From JANQEA01 sp964466035 (GTDB taxonomy: Bacteria; Bipolaricaulota; Bipolaricaulia; UBA7950; UBA9294): a stretch of DNA of 64,000 bases. A program made the position numbers and the translations under genes. This document shows, one piece after another, positions 9,138 through 16,932 of this stretch (the first letter of the stretch is position 1; each line of letters starts with the position of its first letter). The stretch lies in the NCBI GenBank assembly GCA_964466035.1, contig CAYXLR010000009.1, positions 1 through 64,000 of the forward strand, given 5' to 3'. Under the pieces are notes generated by a model. It saw nothing but the letters and a program-made list of their open reading frames with translations. It searched no databases and had not been told where the DNA came from.

Positions 9138-9493
9138 GGCCCCCCTCCCTCGTCGAGGTCGCGTTGGACGAGATCCTCGATGTGTCGCGAATCGGTGCTG
9201 CGGTACCGCTCGACCAAGCGCATGACGAAGACGAGGGCGAGCGCGAGGATGGCGAAATTGATGACGATCGCCGACAGAACGAGCGCCTGTGGGAGCGGAT
9301 CGGCGTAGATCGCGTCGCGACAGACCGCGCAGATCGGCACCCGCGCGTCGGGCCGATCGCCGACCGCGACGAGGCAGAGGATCGACCCCGCGTTCGTCAG
9401 GCCGAGCGCGAGAAGCTTAATCACGAGGTCCCTCCGGATCGCGATCGCCACCAGCCCGATGCCGAAGAGGACGACGCCGACGGAGAACGCCAT
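9134..9493 (-). CDS. mrpC: Mrp/Mbh antiporter subunit C (NuoK-like)
   Basis: This 119-residue membrane protein has three helices (residues 3-19, 25-46, 68-92) and belongs to the NuoK/MrpC family. The conserved DPLPQALVLSAIVI segment marks it as MrpC rather than true NuoK. It sits between mrpB and mrpD with overlaps of one and four bases, exactly as in MrpBCD or MbhFGH operons. A short Cys-containing loop (CAVC) between helices 2 and 3 is longer than usual. Confidence 0.92.
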   Translation of the reverse strand: MAFSVGVVLFGIGLVAIAIRRDLVIKLLALGLTNAGSILCLVAVGDRPDARVPICAVCRDAIYADPLPQALVLSAIVINFAILALALVFVMRLVERYRSTDSRHIEDLVQRDLDEGGGP

Positions 9494-10194
9494 CAGATCT
9501 CCCCCCGGTGCCGGACGAACGACCGGAGGATCAGCCAGGCGCCGGCGACGACCTTCAGTGCGATCAGGACGTTGTACAGAGGGATCGACCCGCCGCTCAG
9601 CACCGCTCCGGGCGCTCCCTTCGGGAGGAGGTCGGCAAACGCCGGGCGGCCGAGGGGGAGAGGAAGGAGCATCAGAAGAAGGAGGACGAGCAGCGCGCCC
9701 CGCTCGATCCGCTCCATCGCGTTCCGTCGGATGCGGCGATCGATCGCGTCGATCCCGAGGGCGATCGACGTCAACAGCAAACCGCTCGCCGCGATCACCC
9801 CGGCGCCGAACCCTCCCCCGGGAGAGATCTGACCGAGCGCCGCCAAGTAGACGCCGAGCAAAACCGCGAGCGGGAACAGGAGGGCGGCCGACGTGCGGAC
9901 GACCTCCGACTCGGCCAACGGAGGGACGTCGGGCCGCTCGCGCGCGCCGAGGTAGAAGCGAACCCCGAGGACCGCGACGAAGAAGACGAGGAGCTCGAGA
10001 AGCGAGTCGTACAACCGGTAGTTCAAGTAGACGCTCGCGACGCGATTGGTCGCCCCGGTCTCCGCCACGGGGCGCTCGACGTACGTCGCGTGCGGCGCGG
10101 TCTCGGGGTCCACGGAGTGAAACGCGAGGAGGACGACCAGGACGACGCAGACCGTGCAGACGATCGCCAGAAGGTGGAAGGGGCGCGGCCTCAT
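9493..10194 (-). CDS. mrpB: Fused MbhE-MrpB subunit of the antiporter
   Basis: This 233-residue protein joins two subunits that are separate in Pyrococcus Mbh. Residues 1-95 resemble MbhE, with a signal-like helix and the YLNYRLYDSLLELLVFFVAV segment. Residues about 105-233 are an MnhB/MrpB domain, recognised by LGQISPGGGFGAGVIAASG. The MbhE-like part is normally the C-terminus of MrpA, so here it has moved onto MrpB. ATG at 10194 overlaps the upstream stop (ATGA). Function is in the membrane arm of the Na+/H+ antiporter. Confidence 0.87.
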   Translation of the reverse strand: MRPRPFHLLAIVCTVCVVLVVLLAFHSVDPETAPHATYVERPVAETGATNRVASVYLNYRLYDSLLELLVFFVAVLGVRFYLGARERPDVPPLAESEVVRTSAALLFPLAVLLGVYLAALGQISPGGGFGAGVIAASGLLLTSIALGIDAIDRRIRRNAMERIERGALLVLLLLMLLPLPLGRPAFADLLPKGAPGAVLSGGSIPLYNVLIALKVVAGAWLILRSFVRHRGEI

Positions 10195-10979
10195 GCGAGG
10201 AACCTCCCGGCCAGCCGGTCGAGCTCTCCGTCCTCGCGGAGGCGCTCGATGTACGCGTCGAGCGCCGAGTGGAGGTCCCGGCGGCGGCCGTTGACGACGA
10301 ACGCGTACCCGCGTGGCTGCGGATGCCGCGTCACCGAGTCGTCGGGCACGTCGGATCTCTGGACGGCGAGGAACCGGGCCAGGTCGAGGGTGACCGGCGT
10401 CTCGGCGGTGTACAGGCTCTTCGGATCGAGATCGGCGAAGTACCCTTCGTACCGAACGCGGGGGACGCCCTCTCCCGTCCCTTCCTTCGTCCCGCCGACC
10501 GTGAAGAGGGCCGTGTCGAGGTGCGGCCTCGTGGCGAACACGCCGGCTTCCTCGCCGAGGACCCACCCGCCGGCTCCGACGTCCGCCTCCCCGCTTCGGA
10601 CCAGGTCGGCGACGTCTCGATGCGGCACGAACTGAACGGAGAGGTCGAGTCCGAGGTGGCGGGCGAACCGCGCGAGGATCTCGTGCTCGAGCCCGACGAT
10701 CCGGTCCCCTTCCCTCACGAAGAGGCCGGGCGCCTCGTCGGCGACGACCGTGAGCCGGCCGGTGCGGCGGATCGCGAGAACGTAGATCGCGGTGATCAGT
10801 CCGAGCCCGATGGTCGCCTCGGTGAGGGCGACGTCCGGCGCGTGAAGCAGGAGATAGGAGACGGCGAGCAGGAAGCTGAACAGGCCCATCCCGATGATCG
10901 CCGTCAGGCGCCGCCGCTGCGTCAGAGCGATCGCGGCGACGATCGGAAGGAGGGCGAGGAGCGCCGTCCGCGCGATCAT
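10191..10979 (-). CDS. MbhD-like antiporter subunit fused to a family-3 solute-binding domain
   Basis: This 262-residue protein has three N-terminal helices (residues about 3-20, 28-48, 52-70). They carry the MbhD signature LLLHAPDVALTEATIG, which is normally part of MrpA. Unlike any canonical Mrp subunit, residues about 75-262 read as a bacterial extracellular solute-binding protein of family 3. IVGLEHEILARFARHLGLDL matches the family's 'GfdvdlakalakrlGl' block, LVRSGEADVGAGG its 'L.sGk.D' block, and ALDAYIERLREDGELDRL its end. With three helices and an N-in orientation the domain would lie outside the membrane. The fusion is uninterrupted in the sequence; a ligand-gated antiporter is inference. 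Confidence 0.82.
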   Translation of the reverse strand: MIARTALLALLPIVAAIALTQRRRLTAIIGMGLFSFLLAVSYLLLHAPDVALTEATIGLGLITAIYVLAIRRTGRLTVVADEAPGLFVREGDRIVGLEHEILARFARHLGLDLSVQFVPHRDVADLVRSGEADVGAGGWVLGEEAGVFATRPHLDTALFTVGGTKEGTGEGVPRVRYEGYFADLDPKSLYTAETPVTLDLARFLAVQRSDVPDDSVTRHPQPRGYAFVVNGRRRDLHSALDAYIERLREDGELDRLAGRFLA

Positions 10980-11266
10980 CGATCGCCGGCCTCTCCGGCG
11001 TGCCGCCGCACGAACGCGCTCCGGGCGATGCTGTGGGTCGCGATCGGGTTGGTGATCAACAACAGGAACAGGAGGAGAAGGAGCGCCGCGTCGTGCCGCT
11101 CCCACCCGCCGGAAACGACGAGTCCGATCAGGACCAGTCCGAGCCCCGCGTTGTCCGACACCCCGCTCGCCTGGAGGCGGGAGTAGATGTCCCGAAACCG
11201 GAGGACGCCGAGCGTGCCGACGTAGACGAACGCCAGGCCGAGGCCGACGAGGGAGAGGGCGATCAT
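10976..11266 (-). CDS. mrpG: Mrp antiporter subunit G (MnhG/MbhC)
   Basis: This 96-residue membrane protein has three helices. It carries the family signature GVLRFRDIYSRLQASGVSDN at residues about 20-39 and an LLITNPIATHSIARSA segment near the C-terminus, both diagnostic of MrpG. It overlaps mrpF and the MbhD fusion by 4 bases each. Gene order E-F-G-D/E-B-C-D matches the sodium module of archaeal Mbh hydrogenases, but no hydrogenase genes follow. Confidence 0.93.
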   Translation of the reverse strand: MIALSLVGLGLAFVYVGTLGVLRFRDIYSRLQASGVSDNAGLGLVLIGLVVSGGWERHDAALLLLLFLLLITNPIATHSIARSAFVRRHAGEAGDR

Positions 11267-11517
11267 CGGAATCCCCCCTCTCGTTCGAGGAAGCGCGACA
11301 GGACGACCACGCCGAGGAAGCTCAACGCCGCGTAGGTGATCGCGACATCGAGGAAGACGGGTTCGTCGAGGGCGATCGAGGCGACCGCCAGGACGAGCAC
11401 GGCGCGATTCGACGCGGAATTGTAGGCAAGAAGACGATCCCAGGCCGTCGGCCCTCTCCAGAGGCGCAGGAGGAGAAGCAGGATCGAGCCACAGAGAAGC
11501 CCCTCAACGACCGGCAT
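11263..11517 (-). CDS. mrpF: Mrp antiporter subunit F (MnhF/MbhB)
   Basis: This 84-residue, three-helix membrane protein shows the MrpF pattern RLWRGPTAWDRLLAYNSAS at residues about 17-35 followed by FLDVAITYAALSFLG. It is a structural subunit of the antiporter complex. It begins inside the 3' end of mrpE (15-base overlap) and ends with an ATGA overlap onto mrpG, indicating tight co-translation. Confidence 0.92.
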   Translation of the reverse strand: MPVVEGLLCGSILLLLLRLWRGPTAWDRLLAYNSASNRAVLVLAVASIALDEPVFLDVAITYAALSFLGVVVLSRFLEREGGFR

Positions 11518-11995
11518 CGTCGTCCCCCGGGAAGACGGCCTCGACCCGACGCTCGAGCGACTCCTTGATCGTCCGCCAATCGCCGTGGCTGCCGCGCCGC
11601 TGGAGCCAGTGGATGTACAACAGGTCGCCCTCGACCAACAGCGAGATGGTCGAAGGCGTCAGGGTGATCGAGTTGAGGAGGAGGAACTGCCCGAACGGAT
11701 GGGTGACGCGGATCGGCAGGGCCATCAGGAGCCCCTCCTCGTCGCCAAGCAGGATTAACCGCGCGGTCAGAAGGGTCGAGAGGACGAAACGCTTGAGGAG
11801 CGTGGCGAAGAACCGGAGAAGGCGCAGCGGATGCCGAAGCGCGTGAAGCGCGGGACGCCCGCGGAGCGGGACCAGGATCCGCTGGAGCCAGAGGGCGAGG
11901 AGGGAGGCACCGACGCCGAGGGCCACCGTCTGAACGTCGAACCGCCGCGACAGCGCGACCCAGACGAGACTCAGAACGACGATCCCGCTGACCAT
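11504..11995 (-). CDS. mrpE: Mrp antiporter subunit E (MnhE/MbhA)
   Basis: This 163-residue protein is the first gene of the antiporter operon. Two N-terminal helices are followed by a cytoplasmic domain containing RVTHPFGQFLLLNSITLTPSTISL-type MrpE sequence around residues 98-120 and the H(W)L segment near residue 135. I prefer ATG at 11995 over the in-frame GTG two codons upstream, because GAGGGG then sits 6 bases before the start. No clear promoter is visible in the 80 bases upstream, so it may be read through from the lipoprotein gene. Confidence 0.9.
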   Translation of the reverse strand: MVSGIVVLSLVWVALSRRFDVQTVALGVGASLLALWLQRILVPLRGRPALHALRHPLRLLRFFATLLKRFVLSTLLTARLILLGDEEGLLMALPIRVTHPFGQFLLLNSITLTPSTISLLVEGDLLYIHWLQRRGSHGDWRTIKESLERRVEAVFPGDDDAGR

Positions 11996-12077
11996 GGGCA
12001 CCCCCTCGTGCCCATGTTGCCGATTCCGCCGTGTCGGAACAAGCGGAGTGGGTGGAAGCGGCCCGCGGCCCGGTCGT

Positions 12078-13025
12078 CTACTCCTCGATCGAGACGCGGA
12101 CGTCGTCGTAGTACGCCACGCACGCCTCCGTGAGGCTCTCCTCCCCGAGGAGGACGATCCACTCGCTCGTGTCGGAGAAGTCCGCGTTCAAGGTCCCGGA
12201 GTACATCGGGGTCCCGTCGACGCGAAGCTCGTACGAACCGGCCCGGAAGTCGAACGTGTACGTGTGCCAACGATAGACGTCGGGAACGAACGGGACGGGA
12301 CGCGGGACGTCGCTTCCGTACTCGGACGGCTCGCGGACGTACGATCCCCCACCGGTCCCGGTGAACAGGTAGTACGGAAGGGAGCCGGCGATCGAGCCGA
12401 GCTCCTTCCGAGCCGGCGCGAAGAGGAACGTGTGGTCGTCCTGGTTCTGGAGGGTCATGATGCGGCAAGAGAAGACGGCGCTCTGGCCGACGCGGAGCGG
12501 CGGGATCGAGACGGCGGTGTACCGCCGGTGCCAACGGTCGTTTCCGCTGTGCACGTACAGCGCGTACCCCGGATCTCCGGCGATGTGATCGATCATCGCG
12601 TCGCCGGCCGTCGCCCACGTCGGGTCGAGCGGCCAGTGCCCCAGCGCCTCCGGGCCGTCGGAGAAGTCTTCCTGGAAGACGATCGTCCCGCTGCGGAGGT
12701 AGACCGTGATCCGCGCTTCGGTCGTGTCCGTCTTCCCGTTGACGTCGCGGACCGTCAGCCGGGCGGTGTGCGTCCCCGGATCGAGGTAGGTCGCCGTAAC
12801 GACCTGGCCGGCCGAGGTCGCACCGTCCCCGAGGTCCCACGAATAGGAGACGATCGCCGCGGAGCCGGTCGACGCGCCGGCGTCGAGCTCGATCGACTCC
12901 CCGGCGTAGACGACGACCGGCGAAACGTCGAATCGCGCCACCGGACCGCCGCCGAGGAACGAGCAGGACGTCAGGAGGCCGACGAGAAGCGACGCCAGTC
13001 CGAGTCCGATGAGGTGCCTTCGCAT
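12078..13025 (-). CDS. PKD-domain lipoprotein with a concanavalin-like C-terminal domain
   Basis: This 315-residue protein has a lipoprotein signal (LASLLVGLLTSC, lipid Cys at about residue 21), so it should be anchored on a membrane outside the cytoplasm. Residues about 28-110 are one PKD domain (SYSWDLGDGATS, TATYLDPGTHTARLTV). The remainder, about 115-315, looks like a jellyroll carbohydrate- or ligand-binding module (VFQEDFSDG at its start, YRWHTYTFDF, YYDDVRVSIEE at its end). No catalytic motif is recognised. It starts 5 bases after the M24 peptidase gene, so the two share a transcript. Confidence 0.85.
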   Translation of the reverse strand: MRRHLIGLGLASLLVGLLTSCSFLGGGPVARFDVSPVVVYAGESIELDAGASTGSAAIVSYSWDLGDGATSAGQVVTATYLDPGTHTARLTVRDVNGKTDTTEARITVYLRSGTIVFQEDFSDGPEALGHWPLDPTWATAGDAMIDHIAGDPGYALYVHSGNDRWHRRYTAVSIPPLRVGQSAVFSCRIMTLQNQDDHTFLFAPARKELGSIAGSLPYYLFTGTGGGSYVREPSEYGSDVPRPVPFVPDVYRWHTYTFDFRAGSYELRVDGTPMYSGTLNADFSDTSEWIVLLGEESLTEACVAYYDDVRVSIEE

Positions 13026-13030
13026 CGCCG

Positions 13031-14119
13031 TCACCCGACCTCGATCAGCTCGTCCTTGGGAAAGCCGGTGATGACTTCGCACCCCTCCGGGCCGACGACG
13101 ACGTCGTCCTCGATCCGGACGCCGCCGAACCCGGGCAAGTAAATCCCCGGTTCGATCGTCATCACCATCCCCGCTTCCAGAAGATCCTCGTGCTGTGGCG
13201 TCAACCAGGGCGCCTCGTGAACCTCGAGCCCGATTCCGTGGCCGAGCCCGTGTCCGAAGTGCTCCGCGTGTCCGGCCTCGGCGATCAGATCCCGGGCGAC
13301 GGCGTCGATCTCCGAGGCCTTCTTCCCGGTTCGAACGGCGGCGATCGCTGCCAGGTTCGCTCGCAGCACGGTCTCGTAGATCTCCCGCGCTTTCGCCTCG
13401 GGCTCGCCGACGGACACGGTCCGCGTGATGTCGGAGCGGTAGCCGCCGCAGCAAGCGCCGAAGTCGAACAGCAGCAGATCGCCCTCGGCGAGCGGCCGCG
13501 GGTCGAGCGAAGGGTTGTAGTGGTTGAGCGCCGTGTTCGGACCGGTCGAGACGTTGACGTCGAACGCGATCCCTTCCGCCTCCGTCCGTCGGATCAGTAC
13601 CTCCAACCGCAGGGCGATCTCCGCCTCGCTCATCCCGACACGAAGCTCCGGGAGGAGGCTCGCGAACGCCTCGTCGGCGATCGCCGCCGCCCTTCTGAGA
13701 CAGTCGATCTCCTCCGGCGACTTCGTCCGGCGGAGCGTCGCGACCGGGTCCTGCTCCGCCGCCAGCGTGAAATCGCCGAGCTTGCGAAACCCCTCGACCC
13801 AGTCGTAGGACGTCCGCGCGGAGGGAAAGACGATCCGATCCCATCCGCGCGCGGAGATCGCCTCCGCGGTCGCCGTCATTCGCCATCGTCGGTCGTCGAC
13901 GATCGAAAGTCCGTCCGTCTCGCGCTTCGCCTGCTCCACGTACCGCGAGTCGGTCACGAGGACCGTCTCGCGCTCCGAGAGGAGGAGCGCGCCCTCCCCG
14001 GTGAATCCGGTCAGGTACCGTAAACTCACCGGGTCCGAGCCCTCGTGGTCGATCGCGAGGTAGGCGTCGGCTTCGATCGCCTCCAACAGAGCGCGCTGTC
14101 GATTCCGATAGTCTGGCAT
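13031..14119 (-). CDS. M24 family metallopeptidase (Xaa-Pro aminopeptidase/dipeptidase)
   Basis: This 362-residue enzyme should cleave Xaa-Pro bonds in peptides in the cytoplasm. Residues 1-130 are the creatinase-like N-domain. The rest is the pita-bread fold with all five metal ligands: Asp in LLLFDFG, Asp in YRSDITRT, His in GHGLGHGIGLEVHE, Glu in TIEPGIY and Glu in VRIEDD. Length fits PepQ/YpdF-type proteins. GGGGAGGA precedes the start, and a promoter lies 60 bases upstream, overlapping that of pheS on the other strand. Confidence 0.93.
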   Translation of the reverse strand: MPDYRNRQRALLEAIEADAYLAIDHEGSDPVSLRYLTGFTGEGALLLSERETVLVTDSRYVEQAKRETDGLSIVDDRRWRMTATAEAISARGWDRIVFPSARTSYDWVEGFRKLGDFTLAAEQDPVATLRRTKSPEEIDCLRRAAAIADEAFASLLPELRVGMSEAEIALRLEVLIRRTEAEGIAFDVNVSTGPNTALNHYNPSLDPRPLAEGDLLLFDFGACCGGYRSDITRTVSVGEPEAKAREIYETVLRANLAAIAAVRTGKKASEIDAVARDLIAEAGHAEHFGHGLGHGIGLEVHEAPWLTPQHEDLLEAGMVMTIEPGIYLPGFGGVRIEDDVVVGPEGCEVITGFPKDELIEVG

Positions 14120-14178
14120 GCGAACGGACCGTCCTCCCCGCGGGAGAGCGACGGGGCTCCCGCGTCGGTTTCGGCAAG

Positions 14179-14205
14179 ACTATACGCCGAAAAGCTTCTT
14201 GTCAA
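14179..14205 (-). promoter_or_regulatory. Promoter for the M24 peptidase operon
   Basis: Read leftward: TTGACA (14200-14205), 15 bases, TATAGT (14179-14184). The spacer is short, but the -35 is perfect. Its -35 occupies nearly the same bases as the pheS -35 on the opposite strand. Confidence 0.5.
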
Positions 14206-14227
14206 CGGGAATTGCGGCCGATATAAT
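14199..14227 (+). promoter_or_regulatory. Promoter for pheS
   Basis: TTGTCA (14199-14204), 17 bases, TATAAT (14222-14227). The start codon is only 9 bases after the -10 box, so the mRNA leader would be 0-3 bases. Confidence 0.8.
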
Positions 14228-14236
14228 CCGCACCTT

Positions 14237-15241
14237 ATGACCCTCGACGAGTTGCGAACGGCGATCGAGGAACTCGAGCGCGATCTGCGCGAGCGCCTCG
14301 CGACGGTCGACGGCGACGCGGCGCTCGACGCCCTCCGGGTCGATTTTCTCGGCCGAAAGGGGCGGGTCGCTCGGCTGTTCAAGAACCTCGGCCAGCTCGA
14401 CGCGCCGCTTCGGCGCGAGGCCGGCCGGTTGCTCAACGCGCTGAAGGAGACGGTGAACGAGGCCGTCTCCCAGAAGGAGGAGGCGGCGCGCCGCGGTCGC
14501 CTTGAGGAGCGGCTCGTCGCGGAGCGGGTCGACATGTCCCTTCCGGGCGTCCACACCTCGTTCGGGTACCTCCATCCTCTGACGGTGGTCCAGCGCGAGA
14601 TCGAATCGATCTTCATGAAGATGGGGTTCTCCGTCGCCTCGGGCCCGGAGATCGAAGCCGAGTACTACAACTTCGACGCCCTGAACATCCCCGTCGAGCA
14701 TCCGGCTCGGGCGGATTGGGACACGTTCTACATCGACGAGACGACGCTGCTGCGCCCCCACACGTCTCCCGTCCAGATCCGGGTCATGGAGCAGACGGAG
14801 CCGCCGGTCCGGGTCATCTGTCCGGGACGATGCTATCGGCGCGACACCCAGGACGCGACCCACTCGCCGGTCTTCCACCAGGTCGAGCTCCTCTGGGTGG
14901 AGGAGGGGCTCTCCCTCGCCAACCTCAAGTACGTCCTCGAGGTGTTCACCCACGAGTTCTTCGGAGAGGGATACACGATGCTCTTCTCCGGCGACTACTT
15001 TCCGTTCACCGAGCCGTCCGTGCAGGTGCACATCAAGGCCCCCGGCGCGGACGACTGGCTCGAGATCATGGGGGCGGGAATGGTCGACCCGGCCGTCCTG
15101 GAGGCGGTCGGATACGACACGGAGATCTACACCGGCTTTGCGTTCGGCCTGGGGATCGAGAGGATGGCGATGCTGAAGTACGGAATCGACGACATCCGCG
15201 TCTTCTTGACGAACGACCTCCGCTTCATCCGCCAGTTCTAG
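14237..15241 (+). CDS. pheS: Phenylalanyl-tRNA synthetase alpha subunit
   Basis: This 334-residue class II subunit, with PheT, charges tRNA-Phe. Residues 1-85 are the N-terminal coiled coil (DFLGRKGRVARLFKNLG). The catalytic core follows with LHPLTVVQREIESIFMKMGF, RPHTSPVQIRVME and the motif 3 segment FAFGLGIERMAMLKYGI near the C-terminus. The usual partner pheT is not next to it; the next gene, fabF, is convergent. The start at 14237 follows a strong promoter by 9 bases, with no room for a ribosome site. Confidence 0.96.
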   Translation: MTLDELRTAIEELERDLRERLATVDGDAALDALRVDFLGRKGRVARLFKNLGQLDAPLRREAGRLLNALKETVNEAVSQKEEAARRGRLEERLVAERVDMSLPGVHTSFGYLHPLTVVQREIESIFMKMGFSVASGPEIEAEYYNFDALNIPVEHPARADWDTFYIDETTLLRPHTSPVQIRVMEQTEPPVRVICPGRCYRRDTQDATHSPVFHQVELLWVEEGLSLANLKYVLEVFTHEFFGEGYTMLFSGDYFPFTEPSVQVHIKAPGADDWLEIMGAGMVDPAVLEAVGYDTEIYTGFAFGLGIERMAMLKYGIDDIRVFLTNDLRFIRQF

Positions 15242-15244
15242 TCC

Positions 15245-15260
15245 AACGGCGAACGCCGTT
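15245..15260. terminator. Short hairpin between convergent pheS and fabF
   Basis: AACGGC and GCCGTT form a 6-bp stem around GAAC in the 24-base gap between the two stops. There is no T tract, so a role as bidirectional terminator is tentative. Confidence 0.3.
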
Positions 15261-15265
15261 CCGCT

Positions 15266-16501
15266 CTACTCCCGCACGAAGATCAGGCTCGCGTTCTGAC
15301 CGCCGAACCCGAACGAGTTCGACAGTGCGACGCGGACCGTCGCCTCGACCGAGACCGGCGTGTAATCGAGATCGCACGCCGGATCGGGGTTCTCGTAGTT
15401 GAGGGTCGCCGGGATGAACCCGTGCTCCATCGTCAGGACGGTCGCGATCGCCTCGATCCCCCCCGCCGCGCCGAGGAGGTGGCCGATCTGCGACTTCGTC
15501 GAGGAGATCTTCACCCGGGCGGCGTCCGCGCCGAAGGTCGTCTTGATCGCGGTCGTCTCGGCGCGATCGTTCGGCAGCGTCGACGTTCCATGGGCGTTGA
15601 TGTAGTCGATGTCGCTCGGGCCGACGTGGGCCCGATCCATCGCCATCCGCATCGCCCTCGACGCGCCGGCCCCGTCCTCCGCCGGCGCGGTGATGTGCGT
15701 CGCGTCGGCCGACATCCCGAAGCCGCGCACCTCGGCGTAGATATGCGCCCCACGGGCCACGGCCGAGTCGTACTCCTCCAGGACGAGCATCCCCGCCCCT
15801 TCCCCCATGACGAACCCGTCGCGCGCCGCGTCGAACGGGCGGGACGCTCGCTCCGGCTCGTCGTTCCGCTTCGACAACGCGCCCATGCGCGCGAAGCCGG
15901 CGAAGGTCACCGGAATCAGAACCGCCTCAGCGCCGCCGGTGACGGCCCGATCGATCAGGCCGGAGGCGATCAGATCGGCGGCGAGCCCGATGGCGTGGTT
16001 TCCGCTGGCACAGGCGGAGACGACGCCGAAGTTGGCGCCGCGAAGGCCGTGCGCGATCGAGATCTCGCCGGCGAGGGCGTTCGGCATCATCCGGGGAACG
16101 AAGAACGGGCTCACCCGCCGCGGGCCGCGCTCGAGCATCACGGTGAAGTTCTCCTCGAACGTCTCCATCCCCCCGATCCCCGTGCCGACGATCACGCCGA
16201 AGCGGTCGAGATCGACGTCCGCTTCGGGGTTCCCCGCGTTCTTCAGGGCGAGGGACGTCGCCGCCAGGGCGAGTTGCGCGGAGCGATCGAGCCGCCGGGC
16301 CTTCTTCGGGGCGATGTATTCGTTCGGGTCGAAGCCGTCGACCGGAGCGGCGATCTTGACGTCGATGTCCGTCAGGTCGACGCGATCCTCGACGCGCCGG
16401 ACGCCGCTCCGCCCGGCTCGAAGGCTCTCCCAGAACGCATCGACACCGGTCCCGATCGGACTGATCGGCCCCACGCCGGTCACCGCAACCCGTCTAGCCA
16501 T
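15266..16501 (-). CDS. fabF: 3-oxoacyl-[acyl-carrier-protein] synthase II
   Basis: This 411-residue condensing enzyme extends acyl-ACP with malonyl-ACP in fatty acid synthesis. The catalytic triad is visible: Cys in VVSACASGNHA, His in NAHGTSTLPND and His in SQIGHLLGAAGG. It begins MARRVAVTGVGPISPIG, the standard FabF start. The ATG at 16501 lies inside the end of atpC (8-base overlap). No other fab genes are nearby, so its pairing with an ATP synthase subunit gene is odd. Confidence 0.95.
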   Translation of the reverse strand: MARRVAVTGVGPISPIGTGVDAFWESLRAGRSGVRRVEDRVDLTDIDVKIAAPVDGFDPNEYIAPKKARRLDRSAQLALAATSLALKNAGNPEADVDLDRFGVIVGTGIGGMETFEENFTVMLERGPRRVSPFFVPRMMPNALAGEISIAHGLRGANFGVVSACASGNHAIGLAADLIASGLIDRAVTGGAEAVLIPVTFAGFARMGALSKRNDEPERASRPFDAARDGFVMGEGAGMLVLEEYDSAVARGAHIYAEVRGFGMSADATHITAPAEDGAGASRAMRMAMDRAHVGPSDIDYINAHGTSTLPNDRAETTAIKTTFGADAARVKISSTKSQIGHLLGAAGGIEAIATVLTMEHGFIPATLNYENPDPACDLDYTPVSVEATVRVALSNSFGFGGQNASLIFVRE

Positions 16502-16862
16502 ACCGCTCCTTGACCGCCCGAAGCAGGGCGAGATGCGCTTGCTCGTCGGGATCCGCGTCGTCGGCCTCCGCGAGTCGTTTCCTCCGCGCCTCGACCTCGG
16601 ACAGGTCGATCTCCTCGACCGGGACCGCCGATTCGACGAGGAGGGTGAGCCGATCCCCGGAGGTGCGAAGCGTCCCGCGTCGGCACGCGAACACCTTCGT
16701 CCCGTCGACGGTGTGAACCCTGACCGCCCCCGCGTCGAGCACGGCGAGGAGCGGCGCGTGCCCGTCCATGATCGCGAACTCGCCGCGAGGGCTCCGGACG
16801 ACGACCATCGACGCGTCGCCATCGAAGTACGTCCGGTCGGCCGTGCGGAGCCCGCAGTGCAT
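16494..16862 (-). CDS. atpC: F0F1 ATP synthase epsilon subunit (orphan)
   Basis: This 122-residue protein matches the epsilon chain of F-type ATP synthase. There is a beta-sandwich N-domain (residues 1-85) with VVVRSPRGEFAIMDGHAPLLAVL, and two C-terminal helices (EEIDLSEVEARRKRLAE). Epsilon normally ends the atp operon; here no other atp gene is present. ATG at 16862 is chosen because GGGGGGAT lies just upstream and the product then has family length. A TTGAAC-17-TATAGT promoter precedes it. Confidence 0.85.
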   Translation of the reverse strand: MHCGLRTADRTYFDGDASMVVVRSPRGEFAIMDGHAPLLAVLDAGAVRVHTVDGTKVFACRRGTLRTSGDRLTLLVESAVPVEEIDLSEVEARRKRLAEADDADPDEQAHLALLRAVKERYG

Positions 16863-16883
16863 GGTATCCCCCCAGGTTTCGTA

Positions 16884-16912
16884 ACTATAGGTATGCACAA
16901 ACGACCGTTCAA
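16884..16912 (-). promoter_or_regulatory. Promoter for atpC-fabF
   Basis: Read leftward: TTGAAC (16907-16912), 17 bases, TATAGT (16884-16889), about 22 bases before the atpC start. Confidence 0.7.
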
Positions 16913-16932
16913 GGGCCTCGGCGTCGTTCGCG

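Noticed and set aside
7602..11995. NADH dehydrogenase or formate hydrogenlyase operon
   Set aside because: Presence of MrpE, MrpF and MrpG homologues and absence of any hydrogenase or NADH-binding subunit identify it as a cation antiporter module.
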